64,000 bases of DNA from Stenotrophomonas beteli (GCF_001431665.1 NZ_LLXV01000040.1:1-64000), one strand, 5' to 3'; counted from the stretch's first letter, positions 49,920 to 60,220 are shown. The notes: a model not told the origin generated them from the sequence alone. Translations and numbers: made by a program.

Positions 49920-51062
49920 GTGAACAGCACCGCGACCACCATCGATTTCACTTCATTCCTCAAGCTGATGGCGCACCAGCGCGCCTCGGACCTGTTCATC
50001 ACCGCAGGCATGCCGCCGGCGATGAAGGTCAACGGCAAGATCTCGCCGATCACGCAGACGCCACTGACGCCGCAGCAGAGCCGCGACCTGGTCCTCAATG
50101 TGATGACCCCGGCGCAGCGCGAGGAATTCGAGAAGACCCACGAATGCAACTTCGCCATCGGCCTGTCCGGTGTCGGCCGCTTCCGTGTCAGCTGCTTCTA
50201 CCAGCGCAACCAGGTGGGCATGGTGCTGCGTCGCATCGAGACGCGCATCCCGACCGTGGAAGAGCTGAGCCTGCCGCCGATCATCAAGACGCTGGCGATG
50301 ACCAAGCGCGGCATCATCCTGTTCGTCGGTGCCACCGGTACCGGTAAATCGACGTCGCTGGCGGCGATGATCGGCTACCGCAACCATAATTCGACCGGCC
50401 ATATCATCACCATTGAAGACCCGATCGAATTCGTGCACAAGCACGAAGGCTGCATCATCACCCAGCGCGAAGTCGGCATCGATACCGACAGCTGGGAAGC
50501 GGCGTTGAAGAACACCCTGCGCCAGGCGCCGGACGTGATCATGATCGGCGAGGTGCGCACACGCGAGGGCATGGATCATGCCATCGCCTTCGCTGAAACC
50601 GGCCATCTGGTGCTGTGCACGCTGCATGCCAACAACGCCAACCAGGCGATGGACCGCATCATCAACTTCTTCCCGGAAGACCGCCGCAACCAGTTGCTGA
50701 TGGACCTGTCGCTGAACCTCAAGGGCGTGGTCGCGCAGCAGCTGGTGCCTTCGCCCGATGGCCGCTCGCGCAAGGTGGCGATGGAGATCCTGCTGGGCAC
50801 GCCGCTGGTGCAGGACTACATCCGCGACGGCGAGATCCACAAGCTGAAGGAAGTGATGAAGGACTCGGTCCAGCTGGGCATGAAGACCTTCGACCAGAGC
50901 CTGTTCGAGCTGTACCAGGCCGGCGAGATCAGCTACGAGGATGCACTGCGCTACGCCGACTCGCAGAACGAGGTGCGCCTGCGCATCAAGCTCAGCCAGG
51001 GCGGCGACGCGCGCACCCTGTCGCAGGGGCTGGATGGCGTGGAGATTTCCGAGATCCGGTGA
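49920..51062 (+). CDS. pilU: PilT paralogue PilU
   Basis: Accessory retraction ATPase that assists PilT, 380 aa from a GTG at 49920 preceded by a GGGAG site (the TTG at 49866 in frame is rejected). ASDLFITAGMPPAMKVNGKI at the N-terminus, Walker A GATGTGKSTSLAAM, Asp box TIEDPIEFVHKHEG, Walker B APDVIMIGEVRTREGMDHAI, His box LCTLHANNANQAMDRI. The extended C-terminus ending GLDGVEISEIR is PilU-like. 100 bases after pilT. Confidence 0.96.
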   Translation: MNSTATTIDFTSFLKLMAHQRASDLFITAGMPPAMKVNGKISPITQTPLTPQQSRDLVLNVMTPAQREEFEKTHECNFAIGLSGVGRFRVSCFYQRNQVGMVLRRIETRIPTVEELSLPPIIKTLAMTKRGIILFVGATGTGKSTSLAAMIGYRNHNSTGHIITIEDPIEFVHKHEGCIITQREVGIDTDSWEAALKNTLRQAPDVIMIGEVRTREGMDHAIAFAETGHLVLCTLHANNANQAMDRIINFFPEDRRNQLLMDLSLNLKGVVAQQLVPSPDGRSRKVAMEILLGTPLVQDYIRDGEIHKLKEVMKDSVQLGMKTFDQSLFELYQAGEISYEDALRYADSQNEVRLRIKLSQGGDARTLSQGLDGVEISEIR

Positions 51063-51148
51063 CCGGACGGGCGCCTGCGGGCGCCCCCTGCTCCGGGATG
51101 ACCGCAGCGCCGGATGCACGCCGGCGTGAACCTGCCAGGGAGGCCTGC

Positions 51149-51826
51149 ATGCGTGCGACTGCGAGCGTGATACTGGCCATCGCCGTGCTGCTGCAGGCCG
51201 GCTGTGCCCGTACCCCCGAACCGGCTGCCCCGGCCGAGGGCTGCGACGATCCGCAGGCACATGCCTGGTATCTGCTGCCACCGCCTGCGGCGAAGCGCGG
51301 CGGAGACTTGCCACCGTTCATCGATTTCACCGGGTCAGCGAGGAGGATCTATGATGCCCGGTTGCGGGATCTCGATGGCTTGCCGGAGCCGTCGTTCCGC
51401 TGTGGCAGCGTGCCGGCACAGGCATATCGCTTTGTCTGGGATCCTGCATTCTTCCCGGGCGTGGTCGTTCGCGCACAGCGCAACGCGGCGGGTCAAGCTT
51501 GGATCGTCGGCCGCAGTGTGCGCGATTTCGAGATTCCCGGATCGTCGCCCGGGCGTCCATCCACCGTCATCAAGGGCGGCACGTGCGCTGCACCGCGCGC
51601 GCTGAGTGCGCAGGAATGGAAGGCCATCGCCGCCGCGTTTGCGCTGTTGCAGGGCGAAGACGCGAGCGCCGGGCTTGATGGCTCAACGTGGATGTTCGAG
51701 TCCGTGGTGGACGGCGAGCAGCGTTGGTTCGCGCGATGGGTGCCGCGGGATCCGGCGTTCCGCAACACCGGCAGGATGATGGTGGAACTGGCGGGTTGCA
51801 CTGACACCCTGCAGGGCATGGAATGA
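51149..51826 (+). CDS. Predicted lipoprotein
   Basis: A 225-aa lipoprotein. The signal peptide MRATASVILAIAVLLQAGC has its lipobox Cys at residue 19. The mature part has Cys in EGCDDPQ, SFRCGSVPAQ, GGTCAAP and AGCTDT, so several disulfides are possible. SGKINGDSGL-type features are absent, and no family is recognised. The open frame runs back into pilU but that part is not real. A GGGAGG ribosome site precedes the ATG. Function unknown. Confidence 0.75.
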   Translation: MRATASVILAIAVLLQAGCARTPEPAAPAEGCDDPQAHAWYLLPPPAAKRGGDLPPFIDFTGSARRIYDARLRDLDGLPEPSFRCGSVPAQAYRFVWDPAFFPGVVVRAQRNAAGQAWIVGRSVRDFEIPGSSPGRPSTVIKGGTCAAPRALSAQEWKAIAAAFALLQGEDASAGLDGSTWMFESVVDGEQRWFARWVPRDPAFRNTGRMMVELAGCTDTLQGME

Positions 51827-51862
51827 CGGGCACCGCAGGCGATTGATGAATTCCAGTCATGA

Positions 51863-52921
<1,059 letters not shown>

Positions 52922-52932
52922 TCACCAGGTGG

Positions 52933-52953
52933 GTGCGGACCGTTGGTCCGCAC
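52933..52953. terminator. REP-like hairpin between reductase and LysR
   Basis: GTGCGGACC pairs with GGTCCGCAC around GTT. The GGTGGGTGCGGACC start is a REP variant also hinted at near 19067. It lies between the two convergent stops and could stop transcription from both sides. Confidence 0.6.
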
Positions 52954-52963
52954 TCCTTGACCC

Positions 52964-53863
52964 TCACCCCTTCATCGGCCCACGCAGCGCATCCAGCACC
53001 GTCCGCATCGCCACGGTGACGTGGCGGCGCGACGGGTAATACGCGTAGTAGCCATCGAAGTGCGGGCACCAGTCGTCCAGCACCGACTGCAGTCGCCCAT
53101 CGTCCAGCATCGGCTGCACCTGGTCTTCCGGCAGCCAGGCCAGGCCGCTGCCGGCCAGTGCCGCGGTGCGGGTCATGCCCATGCTGTTGAAGATCCACTG
53201 GCCACTTACGCGCACGCTCAGTTCGTTGCCGTGCTTGCCGAAATCCCACGGCATCAGACCGCCGTGCGTGGGCAGGCGCAGGGTGACGCAGTTGTGGTCG
53301 GCCAGCTCGTGCGGATGCCGTGGCGCCGCGTTCCGACGGAAGTAGCTGGGCGCGCCGACCACGCGCATGCGCAGCGGCGGGCTGATCGGCACCGCGATCA
53401 TGTCGCGCGCCAGCCGCTCGCCGAGACGGATGCCGATGTCGTAGCGCTCGGCGACGATGTCGGCCAGGCCGTAGTCGGTGGTCAGTTCCACCTTGAGGTC
53501 CGGATAACGCTGCAACAACGGCGCCAGCCGCGGCCAGGCAAGGTACTCGGCGGCATGGCCGGTGGCGTTGATGCGGATGGTGCCGGCTGGACGTTCGCGG
53601 TACTCGGCCAGTGCGGCCAGCCCATCCTCGATCTCGGCCAGGCGCGGAGCGAGGGTCTCGAGCAGGCGGGCGCCAGCTTCGGTGGTGGACACGCTGCGGG
53701 TGGTACGGGTCAGCAGGCGCACGCCCAGGCGCTGTTCCAGCCCGCGCATGGCATGGCTGAGCGCGGACTGGGAGACGCCCAGCTGCGCGGCGGCCTTGGT
53801 GAAGCTGCCCTCGCGGGCAACGTGGACGAAGGCCTGCAGGTCGTTGAGGTTTTCGCGGGGCAT
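52964..53863 (-). CDS. LysR-family regulator (AKR neighbour)
   Basis: A 299-aa LysR protein. MPRENLNDLQAFVHVAREGS, HTH LGVSQSALSHAMRGLEQRLG, effector domain from AGTIRINATGHAAEYLAWPR, LAAVPISPPLRMRVVGAPSY. The ATG at 53863 is chosen; the frame upstream to 54163 has no homology. Convergent with the aldo/keto reductase and divergent from a DUF4287 gene. Confidence 0.9.
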   Translation of the reverse strand: MPRENLNDLQAFVHVAREGSFTKAAAQLGVSQSALSHAMRGLEQRLGVRLLTRTTRSVSTTEAGARLLETLAPRLAEIEDGLAALAEYRERPAGTIRINATGHAAEYLAWPRLAPLLQRYPDLKVELTTDYGLADIVAERYDIGIRLGERLARDMIAVPISPPLRMRVVGAPSYFRRNAAPRHPHELADHNCVTLRLPTHGGLMPWDFGKHGNELSVRVSGQWIFNSMGMTRTAALAGSGLAWLPEDQVQPMLDDGRLQSVLDDWCPHFDGYYAYYPSRRHVTVAMRTVLDALRGPMKG

Positions 53864-53956
53864 GAGGGGATGATACGGCTCCCGGATTGAACGGATCCGT
53901 CGATTTCCGGCTCCCGGGTTCGTCGTACCGGTACATCCAACAGAAGGAGCTTCCGC

Positions 53957-54169
53957 GTGGGCACTGACACCAAGCCGAAAGGCCCGGCCTCGTATTTCCC
54001 CTCCATCGAGAAGACCTACGGCCAGCCGGTGGCACATTGGTTCGGCCTGCTGTCGAAACAGAAGGGACTCAAGCACATGGAGCTGGTCGGCTTGCTGAAG
54101 AGCGAGCACGGACTGGGCCATGGCCACGCCAACGCGCTGGTGGCGCATCATCTGGCCGGACAAGGTTGA
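53957..54169 (+). CDS. DUF4287 small protein
   Basis: A 70-aa protein starting at a GTG behind an AAGGAGC site: MGTDTKPKGPASYFPSIEKT then GQPVAHWFGLL and HGLGHGHANALVAHHL. This is the DUF4287 domain, common in proteobacteria and of unknown function. It ends with a helix typical of the family. Confidence 0.82.
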   Translation: MGTDTKPKGPASYFPSIEKTYGQPVAHWFGLLSKQKGLKHMELVGLLKSEHGLGHGHANALVAHHLAGQG

Positions 54170-54281
54170 CCGGGTCCCGGAGCGCGTGGGGGGTGGGGCG
54201 TATTCAGCTGAACGATTTCATCTGCAACTGTCATCCAGATCGTGTCTAATACCGCTCCCCACCTGCTGTTCCCCCACCCGC

Positions 54282-54989
54282 ATGTCCCTTCCTTCCCATG
54301 GCCCCGCGCCGTGCGACGACGCTGACGGCCACCTGGTCACCGCCGGTCCGCTGACCCCTCCGCCGGACAGTGCCGGCACGACCGCCGATGAGAGAGCGCT
54401 GCGTCACTCGATCGCCGAGGACGTGCAGGGCATGGTGCTGGCCACGATGGTGGCCTCGCTGGGGCTGGCCATCTTCGCCAAGAGCGGGCTGATGATCGGC
54501 GGTATGGCCGGCATGGCCTTCCTGCTGCATTACGCGCTGGGCTGGAACTTCGGCGTGGTATTCGTGCTGGTCAACCTGCCGTTCTACTGGGTGGCGGTGC
54601 GGCGCATGGGCTGGGAATTCACCCTGAAGACCTTTGCCGCGGTCACCGCCTGCGGCGTGCTGACCGACCTGCTGCCGCGCTGGATCGACTTCTCGCACAT
54701 CCACCCGCTGTATTCGGCAATCGTCGGTGGCGCGCTGTCCGGCCTGGGCATCCTGTTCTTCATCCGCCACCGCGCCAGCCTCGGCGGCATCGGCATCCTG
54801 GCGGTTTACCTGCAACGCACCCGTGGCTGGAGCGCGGGCAAGGTGCAGATGTCCTACGACGCCTGCCTGATGGTGGCTGCGTTCTTCGTATTGTCGCCGT
54901 CGAAAGTGCTGTATTCGGCCATCGGCGCGGTGGTGCTCAGCCTGGTGCTGATGTTCAACCACCGCCCCGGCCGTTACATGGGCGTATGA
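54282..54989 (+). CDS. YitT-family membrane protein
   Basis: A 235-aa protein with five to six TM helices after a polar N-terminus of about 45 residues. The YitT core is LATMVASLGLAIFAKSGLMI, GGMAGMAFLLHYALGWNFGV, LSGLGILFFIRHRASLGGIG, and DACLMVAAFFVLSPSKVLYS. YitT proteins are of unknown function, possibly small-molecule permeases. Confidence 0.85.
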   Translation: MSLPSHGPAPCDDADGHLVTAGPLTPPPDSAGTTADERALRHSIAEDVQGMVLATMVASLGLAIFAKSGLMIGGMAGMAFLLHYALGWNFGVVFVLVNLPFYWVAVRRMGWEFTLKTFAAVTACGVLTDLLPRWIDFSHIHPLYSAIVGGALSGLGILFFIRHRASLGGIGILAVYLQRTRGWSAGKVQMSYDACLMVAAFFVLSPSKVLYSAIGAVVLSLVLMFNHRPGRYMGV

Positions 54990-55029
54990 CGATTCGACGG
55001 CCGGCCCCGCCGGAACCCACGCGTGATGA

Positions 55030-55047
55030 TGCCGGGCCATGCCCGGC
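55030..55047. repeat. Short GC palindrome between yitT and tag
   Basis: GCCGGGCCATGCCCGGC is a compact hairpin (GCCGGGC/GCCCGGC around CAT) between the convergent yitT and tag genes. It has the core of the GTAG repeats without the GTAG head, a possible degenerate REP. Confidence 0.55.
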
Positions 55048-55056
55048 GGAGATGCG

Positions 55057-55602
55057 TCAGCGGGCTGCGGCCTGCAACCAGGGCGGCGACAGTGTCAGCA
55101 GCCGCGCATGCACCGGGCAATCCTCGGCGTGCGCCCCTGGCAGGTAGCCCAGGCTCATCAGGAATTCGCCGGTGATCTCGCCGCCGGTGAAGCGGAACGT
55201 CTTCTTGAAAAGCTTCACCCAGTCGGCCTTGCTGCGTGGGTGGTGCGCATCCAGCCACGCCGCGAAGCTGCCATGGCTGGCCCGCAGCTGCTGGATCACC
55301 TGTGCGTTGTGGATCGCCGCCAGTACCTTCAGGCGGTTGCGGATGATGCCCGCGTCCGACAGCAGGCGTTCGATGTCCTGCTCGGCATATGCGGCCACGC
55401 GGTCCACATTGAAGCCGTCGTAGGCCGCGCGGAAGCCCTCGCGCTTCTTCAGGATCGTTTCCCAGCTCAGCCCGGCCTGGTTGATTTCCAGTACCAGCCG
55501 CTCGAACAGTTCACGCTCTTCGCGCTGCGGGAAGCCGTACTCGTTGGCGTGGTAGAAATCGTGCACCGGGTGGCCCGGGGCGATGAGGCAGTAGCCGCTC
55601 AT
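55057..55602 (-). CDS. tag: DNA-3-methyladenine glycosylase I
   Basis: A 181-aa base-excision repair enzyme that removes 3-methyladenine. MSGYCLIAPGHPVHDFYHAN with Cys5 and His of the zinc-snap, then YGFPQREERELFERLVLEIN with the catalytic Glu, QAGLSWETILKKREGFRAAY, and the C-terminal zinc ligands in AHAEDCPVHARL. It overlaps the upstream DUF4153-like gene by four bases. Confidence 0.94.
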   Translation of the reverse strand: MSGYCLIAPGHPVHDFYHANEYGFPQREERELFERLVLEINQAGLSWETILKKREGFRAAYDGFNVDRVAAYAEQDIERLLSDAGIIRNRLKVLAAIHNAQVIQQLRASHGSFAAWLDAHHPRSKADWVKLFKKTFRFTGGEITGEFLMSLGYLPGAHAEDCPVHARLLTLSPPWLQAAAR

Positions 55603-57392
55603 GGGGAAGGCTCGTTGGATTCGGATTCGGATTCGGGATCGATGGCCACCGCAGGGTGCCCGCCGATGGACAGCATCGGCCAGCGCGCTGGCACGAGAGT
55701 GAGTTTGCCGTCACGCAGGGCGTGGTTGATCGTCTCGGCCTGGCCGCTGACGGTGCCGAACAGCGCACCGGCCCGGCGCCACTGGGAATCCTTGCCACGT
55801 GCGTACAGCACGCAGTCCGGTCCACGGTGGGTGTTCAGCTCGCACAGCAGCACCTCGCCGGTACCATCGCCGTCCAGGTCGCGATGCACGATCAGGCAGT
55901 CGCGCTCGCTCTGGGCGCAGGACTCGCCATTGATCGATCGGGTGGCCAGAGCTTTCCACCAGTCGTCCGGTGGCGAACTGGATCCCTTGGCCAGCTTCAG
56001 CGCGCGCTGCAGGGCGGCGACGTCCTGCGGCCCCTTGTCGAGGCGGTGGCCGTCGTCCCAGCGTGAGGTGCGTGCCAGGGCAGCAGCGATCACCTGTGGC
56101 GCGTTGGCATCGGCGGTGATGGCCGGATCGCGCTGCAGTTCGCGCAGCGCCTGCACGCCACGGCGCCCCAGGTCGAAGCGCAGCACGTTGACGTCGCTGC
56201 TGGTGATCGCCGGCGGGTCCGCGCGCAGCCGCTCCAGTTGGCTGGACAGGGTCAGCCGCACCGGGTCCAGCAGGGGCGAGTTGCCCAGCAGTGCCAGTGC
56301 CAGCACCACCCAGCACATCCAGCGGTTGACCGGCTCCAGCATCTGCAGCCAGCGGCGCTGCCGGCGCAGCACGGCCAGCGCGTAGCCCACGGCATAGCCG
56401 GCCGTGGCCAATGCGACGAGTACCGCCCAGAAGCGATCCAGGGTCCAGCCGTACTGCGCCACGCGCAGGCCCAATGCATACAGTGCCAGCACGGCGTAAA
56501 CCGGCAGCGTCAGCAGGCTGGCTTCGACCAGCCTGCGCAGCACCAGAGGGTAGGGAACACTGTCTTCCCCCTGCTGGTAGACCGCATTGGTAAACGTCAC
56601 CAGCAGCAGTGACACCACCACCAGAAGGCTGGCGGCGGAACGGGTCTTCCACAGCGGTTCCAGCCCGGTAAGCGGCAGGCTCAGCACGAACAATACGGCG
56701 ATGAACGACAGCAGCGGCAGCAGCCCACGGCAGATCGCGAACAGCACCTGGCGGGTGATCTGGATCGCGCGGTGCTGGGTGCGCCCGATCAGCACGCCGA
56801 ACCCGGCCAGGCTGCCAGTGGCCAGCGCGATGAAAGCGTCCTGCCGGAACAGGTCGCGGAAGACATTCACGTCCAGCAGTTGGAACAGCGCTGCCCACAG
56901 CCACAGCAGCAGCCAGGTCAGCCCGGTGAACAGCGCCGCCAGGGCCAGGGTCAAACCGTTCTGCCAGGCGCGCTCGAACAACTCGGGGTAGCTGGCGCGC
57001 CAGTGCCCATGCTGCAGCTGGAACTGCCACCAGGGCAGGGCCACGAACACCGCCACGGCCATGCCCAGGGTCAACGGAAACTGCAGCGTGCCCGACTCCA
57101 GTGCGGTCTCGCCATTGAGGTTCCAGCCGATCCAGGCGGCCAGCGCCAGCACCACCGCCGAGCCGAGTACGGCCTGCAGCCACAGTCGGCGCTGGCCCAG
57201 CTCGACCAGGCTCAGCGCCACCGCGCTCGGAATGGCCAGCACCCAGGCGTACCAGCAATAGCGCCAGCCGATATCGCGGAACGGCCACGCGTCGGACAGC
57301 TCCTGCGCGGCATACAGCATCAGGCCCTGCAGTAGGGCAAGCAGGACGATGGCGCTGCGTGCCGGCAGGGTCAGGGGCGATGAAGACTGCAT
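55599..57392 (-). CDS. DUF4153-like multi-TM membrane protein
   Basis: A 597-aa protein with about ten TM helices in the first two-thirds (SAIVLLALLQGLMLYAAQEL, WLQAVLGSAVVLALAAWIGW, and more), as in DUF4153. The C-terminal third is a soluble domain with an EF-hand-like Asp-rich HRDLDGDGTGEVLLCELN. The ATG at 57392 (MQSSSPLTLPA) is chosen; an upstream TTG would enter the promoter region. Function unknown. It is coupled to tag by overlap. Confidence 0.8.
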   Translation of the reverse strand: MQSSSPLTLPARSAIVLLALLQGLMLYAAQELSDAWPFRDIGWRYCWYAWVLAIPSAVALSLVELGQRRLWLQAVLGSAVVLALAAWIGWNLNGETALESGTLQFPLTLGMAVAVFVALPWWQFQLQHGHWRASYPELFERAWQNGLTLALAALFTGLTWLLLWLWAALFQLLDVNVFRDLFRQDAFIALATGSLAGFGVLIGRTQHRAIQITRQVLFAICRGLLPLLSFIAVLFVLSLPLTGLEPLWKTRSAASLLVVVSLLLVTFTNAVYQQGEDSVPYPLVLRRLVEASLLTLPVYAVLALYALGLRVAQYGWTLDRFWAVLVALATAGYAVGYALAVLRRQRRWLQMLEPVNRWMCWVVLALALLGNSPLLDPVRLTLSSQLERLRADPPAITSSDVNVLRFDLGRRGVQALRELQRDPAITADANAPQVIAAALARTSRWDDGHRLDKGPQDVAALQRALKLAKGSSSPPDDWWKALATRSINGESCAQSERDCLIVHRDLDGDGTGEVLLCELNTHRGPDCVLYARGKDSQWRRAGALFGTVSGQAETINHALRDGKLTLVPARWPMLSIGGHPAVAIDPESESESNEPSP

Positions 57393-57483
57393 CAATGACC
57401 TTCCGTGGCAAAGCACCATCCTAGCCCATCGCGGTTCGGCGCCATCGCGCGACCATCCCGCCCCCAGCAGGTAGAATGGGCCC

Positions 57484-58050
57484 ATGCCTGTAATGCCGAC
57501 CTCCCTTGCCGATCACCTGCTCGTCGCGCTGCCGTCGCTGCTCGACGCGACCTTTGCCCGCAGCGTTGCGCTGATCTGCCAGCACGACGAGAACGGGGCG
57601 ATGGGCGTACTGGTCAACCAGCCTTCCGAATACACGCTGGGTGAAGTGCTTGCGCAGATGGACATCACCACCGGTGATAGCGACCTGCAGGCGCGCATGG
57701 TGCTCAATGGCGGCCCGGTGCATCCCGAGCGCGGCTTCGTCATCCATGACGACGCGCGCGCATGGGATTCCAGCCTGACCGTGGGTGACGGCCTGTACCT
57801 GACCACCTCGCGCGACATCCTCGAAGCGATGGCGCGTGGCGAAGGCCCGGCCAATGCCGTGGTCACCCTCGGCTGTGCAGGCTGGGGCGCAGGGCAGCTG
57901 GAAAGCGAGCTGGCCGAGAACAGCTGGCTGACCGTGCCGGCCGACGCCGAGCTGGTGTTCCAGCTGCCGCTGGAGCAGCGCTGGCAGGGTGCGGCCTCGC
58001 GTATCGGCGTTGACCTGTTCCGGCTGACCGACTACAGCGGCCATGTCTGA
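57484..58050 (+). CDS. algH: AlgH/YqgE family protein (UPF0301)
   Basis: A 188-aa YqgE/AlgH protein, [20 protein letters not shown], then [36 protein letters not shown] and the late [20 protein letters not shown]. Linked in Pseudomonas to alginate regulation, with the molecular role unknown. It overlaps the next gene by 8 bases, the conserved algH-ruvX-pyrB order. Confidence 0.94.
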   Translation: MPVMPTSLADHLLVALPSLLDATFARSVALICQHDENGAMGVLVNQPSEYTLGEVLAQMDITTGDSDLQARMVLNGGPVHPERGFVIHDDARAWDSSLTVGDGLYLTTSRDILEAMARGEGPANAVVTLGCAGWGAGQLESELAENSWLTVPADAELVFQLPLEQRWQGAASRIGVDLFRLTDYSGHV

Positions 58051-58537
58051 GCCCATCACGCCCGCGCCGGATTCTGCGGCCCCGGCCATCCGTCGTGACG
58101 GCACGGTCCTGGGTTTCGATGTCGGCTCGCGGCGGATCGGCGTGGCCATCGGCAGTGCCTTCGCTGCGCATGCGCGTGCGGTGGCCGTGGTCGATGTGCA
58201 CGGCAACGGTCCGGACTGGACCGCGATCGAACGCCTGCTCAAGGAATGGAAGCCCGATGGCCTGGTGGTGGGCGACCCGCTGACCCTGGATGGCCAGGAC
58301 CAGCCCAACCGCAAGCGCGCGCAGGGCTTTGCCCGCCAGCTGCGGGAACGTTTCAAGCTGCCGGTGGTAATGATCGACGAGCGCTCCAGCTCGGTCGAAG
58401 CTGCCCGCCGCTTCGCTGTCGAGCGCGCCGAAGGGCGCAGGCGCCGCCGTGACGCGGCCGCCCTCGATGCAGTGGCCGCGGCGGTGATCATCGACCGCTG
58501 GCTGTCGTCACCGGACGACGCCACTCCCATTCCCTGA
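58043..58537 (+). CDS. ruvX: Holliday-junction resolvase-like / pre-16S rRNA nuclease YqgF
   Basis: A 164-aa RNase H-fold nuclease that trims pre-16S rRNA. Catalytic Asp in [15 protein letters not shown], Glu/Asp in [12 protein letters not shown], and a third acidic in [14 protein letters not shown]. Arg/Lys-rich EGRRRRRDA near the C-terminus. An N-terminal extension of about 20 residues rich in Ala/Pro precedes the domain, so a start at or after 58043 is possible. Overlaps algH. Confidence 0.94.
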   Translation: MSEPITPAPDSAAPAIRRDGTVLGFDVGSRRIGVAIGSAFAAHARAVAVVDVHGNGPDWTAIERLLKEWKPDGLVVGDPLTLDGQDQPNRKRAQGFARQLRERFKLPVVMIDERSSSVEAARRFAVERAEGRRRRRDAAALDAVAAAVIIDRWLSSPDDATPIP

Positions 58538-58553
58538 CTGCACGACTCCCGCC

Positions 58554-59504
58554 ATGACCGCCCAGCAACTCGATGCCTCCGGACGCCTGCGCCACCTGCT
58601 GACCCTTGAGGGCCTGCCGCGCGAAACCCTGCTGCAGCTGCTCGACCGTGCCGGGCAGATCCGCGATGCCGCGGTCGGCCGCGTCGGCAACAAGCGCCAC
58701 GTGCTGGCCGGTTCGGCGGTATGCACGCTGTTCTTCGAACCGTCCACGCGCACCCGCAGTTCGTTCCAGCTGGCTGCGCAGCGGCTGGGCGCCGACGTGC
58801 TGAATTTCGATGCCTCCACCTCGTCCACGCGCAAGGGCGAAACCGCCTGCGACACGCTGCGCAACCTGGAAGCGATGGGCGTGCGTGGCTTCGTGGTGCG
58901 CCACCCCGATGACGGCGCCGTGGCCGCACTGGCCGAGGCGGCGGGCGAGGGCACGGCGTTGATCAACGCCGGCGACGGCCGCAGTTCGCACCCCACCCAG
59001 GGCCTGCTGGACATGCTGACCCTGCGCCAGGCCAAGGGCCCGGATTTCTCGAAGCTGAAGGTGGTGATCGTCGGCGACGTCAAGCACTCGCGGGTGGCGC
59101 GCACCGACCTGCACGCGCTGCGTACGCTGGGCGTGGGCGAGATCCGCGTATGCGGCCCGCAGTCGCTGCTGCCCGACGATGAGACCCTGAAGGGCTGCGT
59201 GGTCGGCGATGATTTTGACGCCATGCTGGAAGGTGTCGATGCCTTCATGATGCTGCGCCTGCAGCGCGAGCGCATGGAAGAGGGCCTGGTGCCGTCGCTG
59301 GAGCAGTATCACGCGCAGTACGGCCTGACCCATGAGCGCCTGGCCCGTGCCGGCAAGGATGCCGCGGTGCTGCACCCGGGCCCGATCAACCGTGGCGTGG
59401 AAGTGACCGACGAGGTGGCCGACGGCCCGCAGTCGTGGGTGCTGCGCCAGGTCGCCAACGGCGTTGCGGTGCGCATGGCCGTGCTTGAAACGCTGCTGGG
59501 CTGA
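58554..59504 (+). CDS. pyrB: Aspartate carbamoyltransferase catalytic subunit
   Basis: Second committed step of pyrimidine synthesis. A 316-aa protein with carbamoyl-phosphate motif FFEPSTRTRSSFQLA, INAGDGRSSHPTQGLLDMLT and the late LHPGPINRGVEVTDEVADG. No pyrI or pyrC follows directly; a REPtron begins 6 bases after the stop region. Close to ruvX, so it is likely in the same transcript. Confidence 0.96.
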   Translation: MTAQQLDASGRLRHLLTLEGLPRETLLQLLDRAGQIRDAAVGRVGNKRHVLAGSAVCTLFFEPSTRTRSSFQLAAQRLGADVLNFDASTSSTRKGETACDTLRNLEAMGVRGFVVRHPDDGAVAALAEAAGEGTALINAGDGRSSHPTQGLLDMLTLRQAKGPDFSKLKVVIVGDVKHSRVARTDLHALRTLGVGEIRVCGPQSLLPDDETLKGCVVGDDFDAMLEGVDAFMMLRLQRERMEEGLVPSLEQYHAQYGLTHERLARAGKDAAVLHPGPINRGVEVTDEVADGPQSWVLRQVANGVAVRMAVLETLLG

Positions 59505-59510
59505 TCGCTC

Positions 59511-59593
59511 TGGTAGGTGTCAACCTTGGTTGACACACTTACCGCGCGGCTTGTCCGCGCACCGCTCTGGTAGATGCCAACCTTGGTTGGCAC
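59511..59593 (+). repeat. Left REP pair of the REPtron
   Basis: Two direct copies, 59511-59536 and 59568-59593, each TGGTAG followed by a palindrome AACCTTGGTT extended to GTGTCAACC/GGTTGACAC and ATGCCAACC/GGTTGGCAC. They have the GTAG head with a distinct core that differs from most SMAGs in the window. They precede the RAYT gene, and its TAG stop abuts the second copy. Confidence 0.9.
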
Positions 59594-60084
59594 TATCCAT
59601 CCGCGCCCAAGTTGTCGAGCGGATCACACGAAGCCCCAAGCTCCCATTCGCACCATGCATGGGGATATTGCCCAAGCCGCGTCGTCAGCCCGGCCCTGAT
59701 CGGATTTCCCATCAGATACATCGCATGCCGGTGCAACGATTCGTCAGAGCGGATCGCATGATCGTGATAGCAGGCCTGCCAGAAGCGCCCGACGCGCCCC
59801 AGCAACCGGTTTACCTGCTGGGCTGTGCGCGACTTGAAACGCTTCATGACGGTTTCCAGCGTTCCCGCACGTAGTTCGACCAGCCAGTGGATGTGGTCGG
59901 GCATGACCACGTACGCAATCGAGCAGGTGAAGCCTTCCTGATCCAGTCGCTGGAATTCGCGGACTGCCAAGGCGGCCGCTGCGGCGTTGGTGAAGAGCGG
60001 CGCGCGGTCATGGACGACGGTGGTGAGGATATAGCTGAGGCCGATGCTGGAGCGACGACCGAGCAGGAGGCGTGTGTTCTGCAT
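59593..60084 (-). CDS. rayT: REP-associated tyrosine transposase (RAYT)
   Basis: A 163-aa HUH-type single-strand transposase of the Y1/IS200-like RAYT family. The HUH motif is MPDHIHWLVELRA and the catalytic Tyr lies in RHAMYLMGNPIRAGL. The ATG at 60084 (MQNTRLLLGRRSSIGL) is chosen because upstream codons run into the REPs. The gene is intact and bracketed by REP pairs whose GTAG heads face outward, a REPtron. RAYTs are thought to move or cut REP sequences, usually with low activity. Confidence 0.92.
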   Translation of the reverse strand: MQNTRLLLGRRSSIGLSYILTTVVHDRAPLFTNAAAAALAVREFQRLDQEGFTCSIAYVVMPDHIHWLVELRAGTLETVMKRFKSRTAQQVNRLLGRVGRFWQACYHDHAIRSDESLHRHAMYLMGNPIRAGLTTRLGQYPHAWCEWELGASCDPLDNLGADG

Positions 60085-60149
60085 GGAGCAAGCATGGACG
60101 GGCCCGCTTCCAGTGAACATCGGGGAATGGGTTGGTTTCAGGTAGGCCA

Positions 60150-60209
60150 GTGCCAACCAAGGTTGGCAACTACCAGAGCAGTCAATCCCAACCAAGGTTG
60201 ACAACTAGC
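60150..60209 (-). repeat. Right REP pair of the REPtron
   Basis: Two copies in inverse orientation to the left pair: 60150-60175 (GTGCCAACCAAGGTTGGCAA then CTACCA) and 60181-60209 (CCCAACCAAGGTTGACAACTAG). The core matches the left pair, so the RAYT gene sits inside an inverted arrangement of the same REP type. Confidence 0.88.
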
Positions 60210-60220
60210 GAAGCTATGGC

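Noticed and set aside
49866-51062. pilU start at the TTG at 49866
   Set aside because: The GTG at 49920 has a GGGAG site and matches family N-termini; the 18 extra residues do not.
55619-55640. Short GATTCG direct repeat in the DUF4153-like gene
   Set aside because: It is a 6-base repeat coding Ser-Glu at the C-terminus (ESESES), a simple in-frame expansion and not a mobile element.
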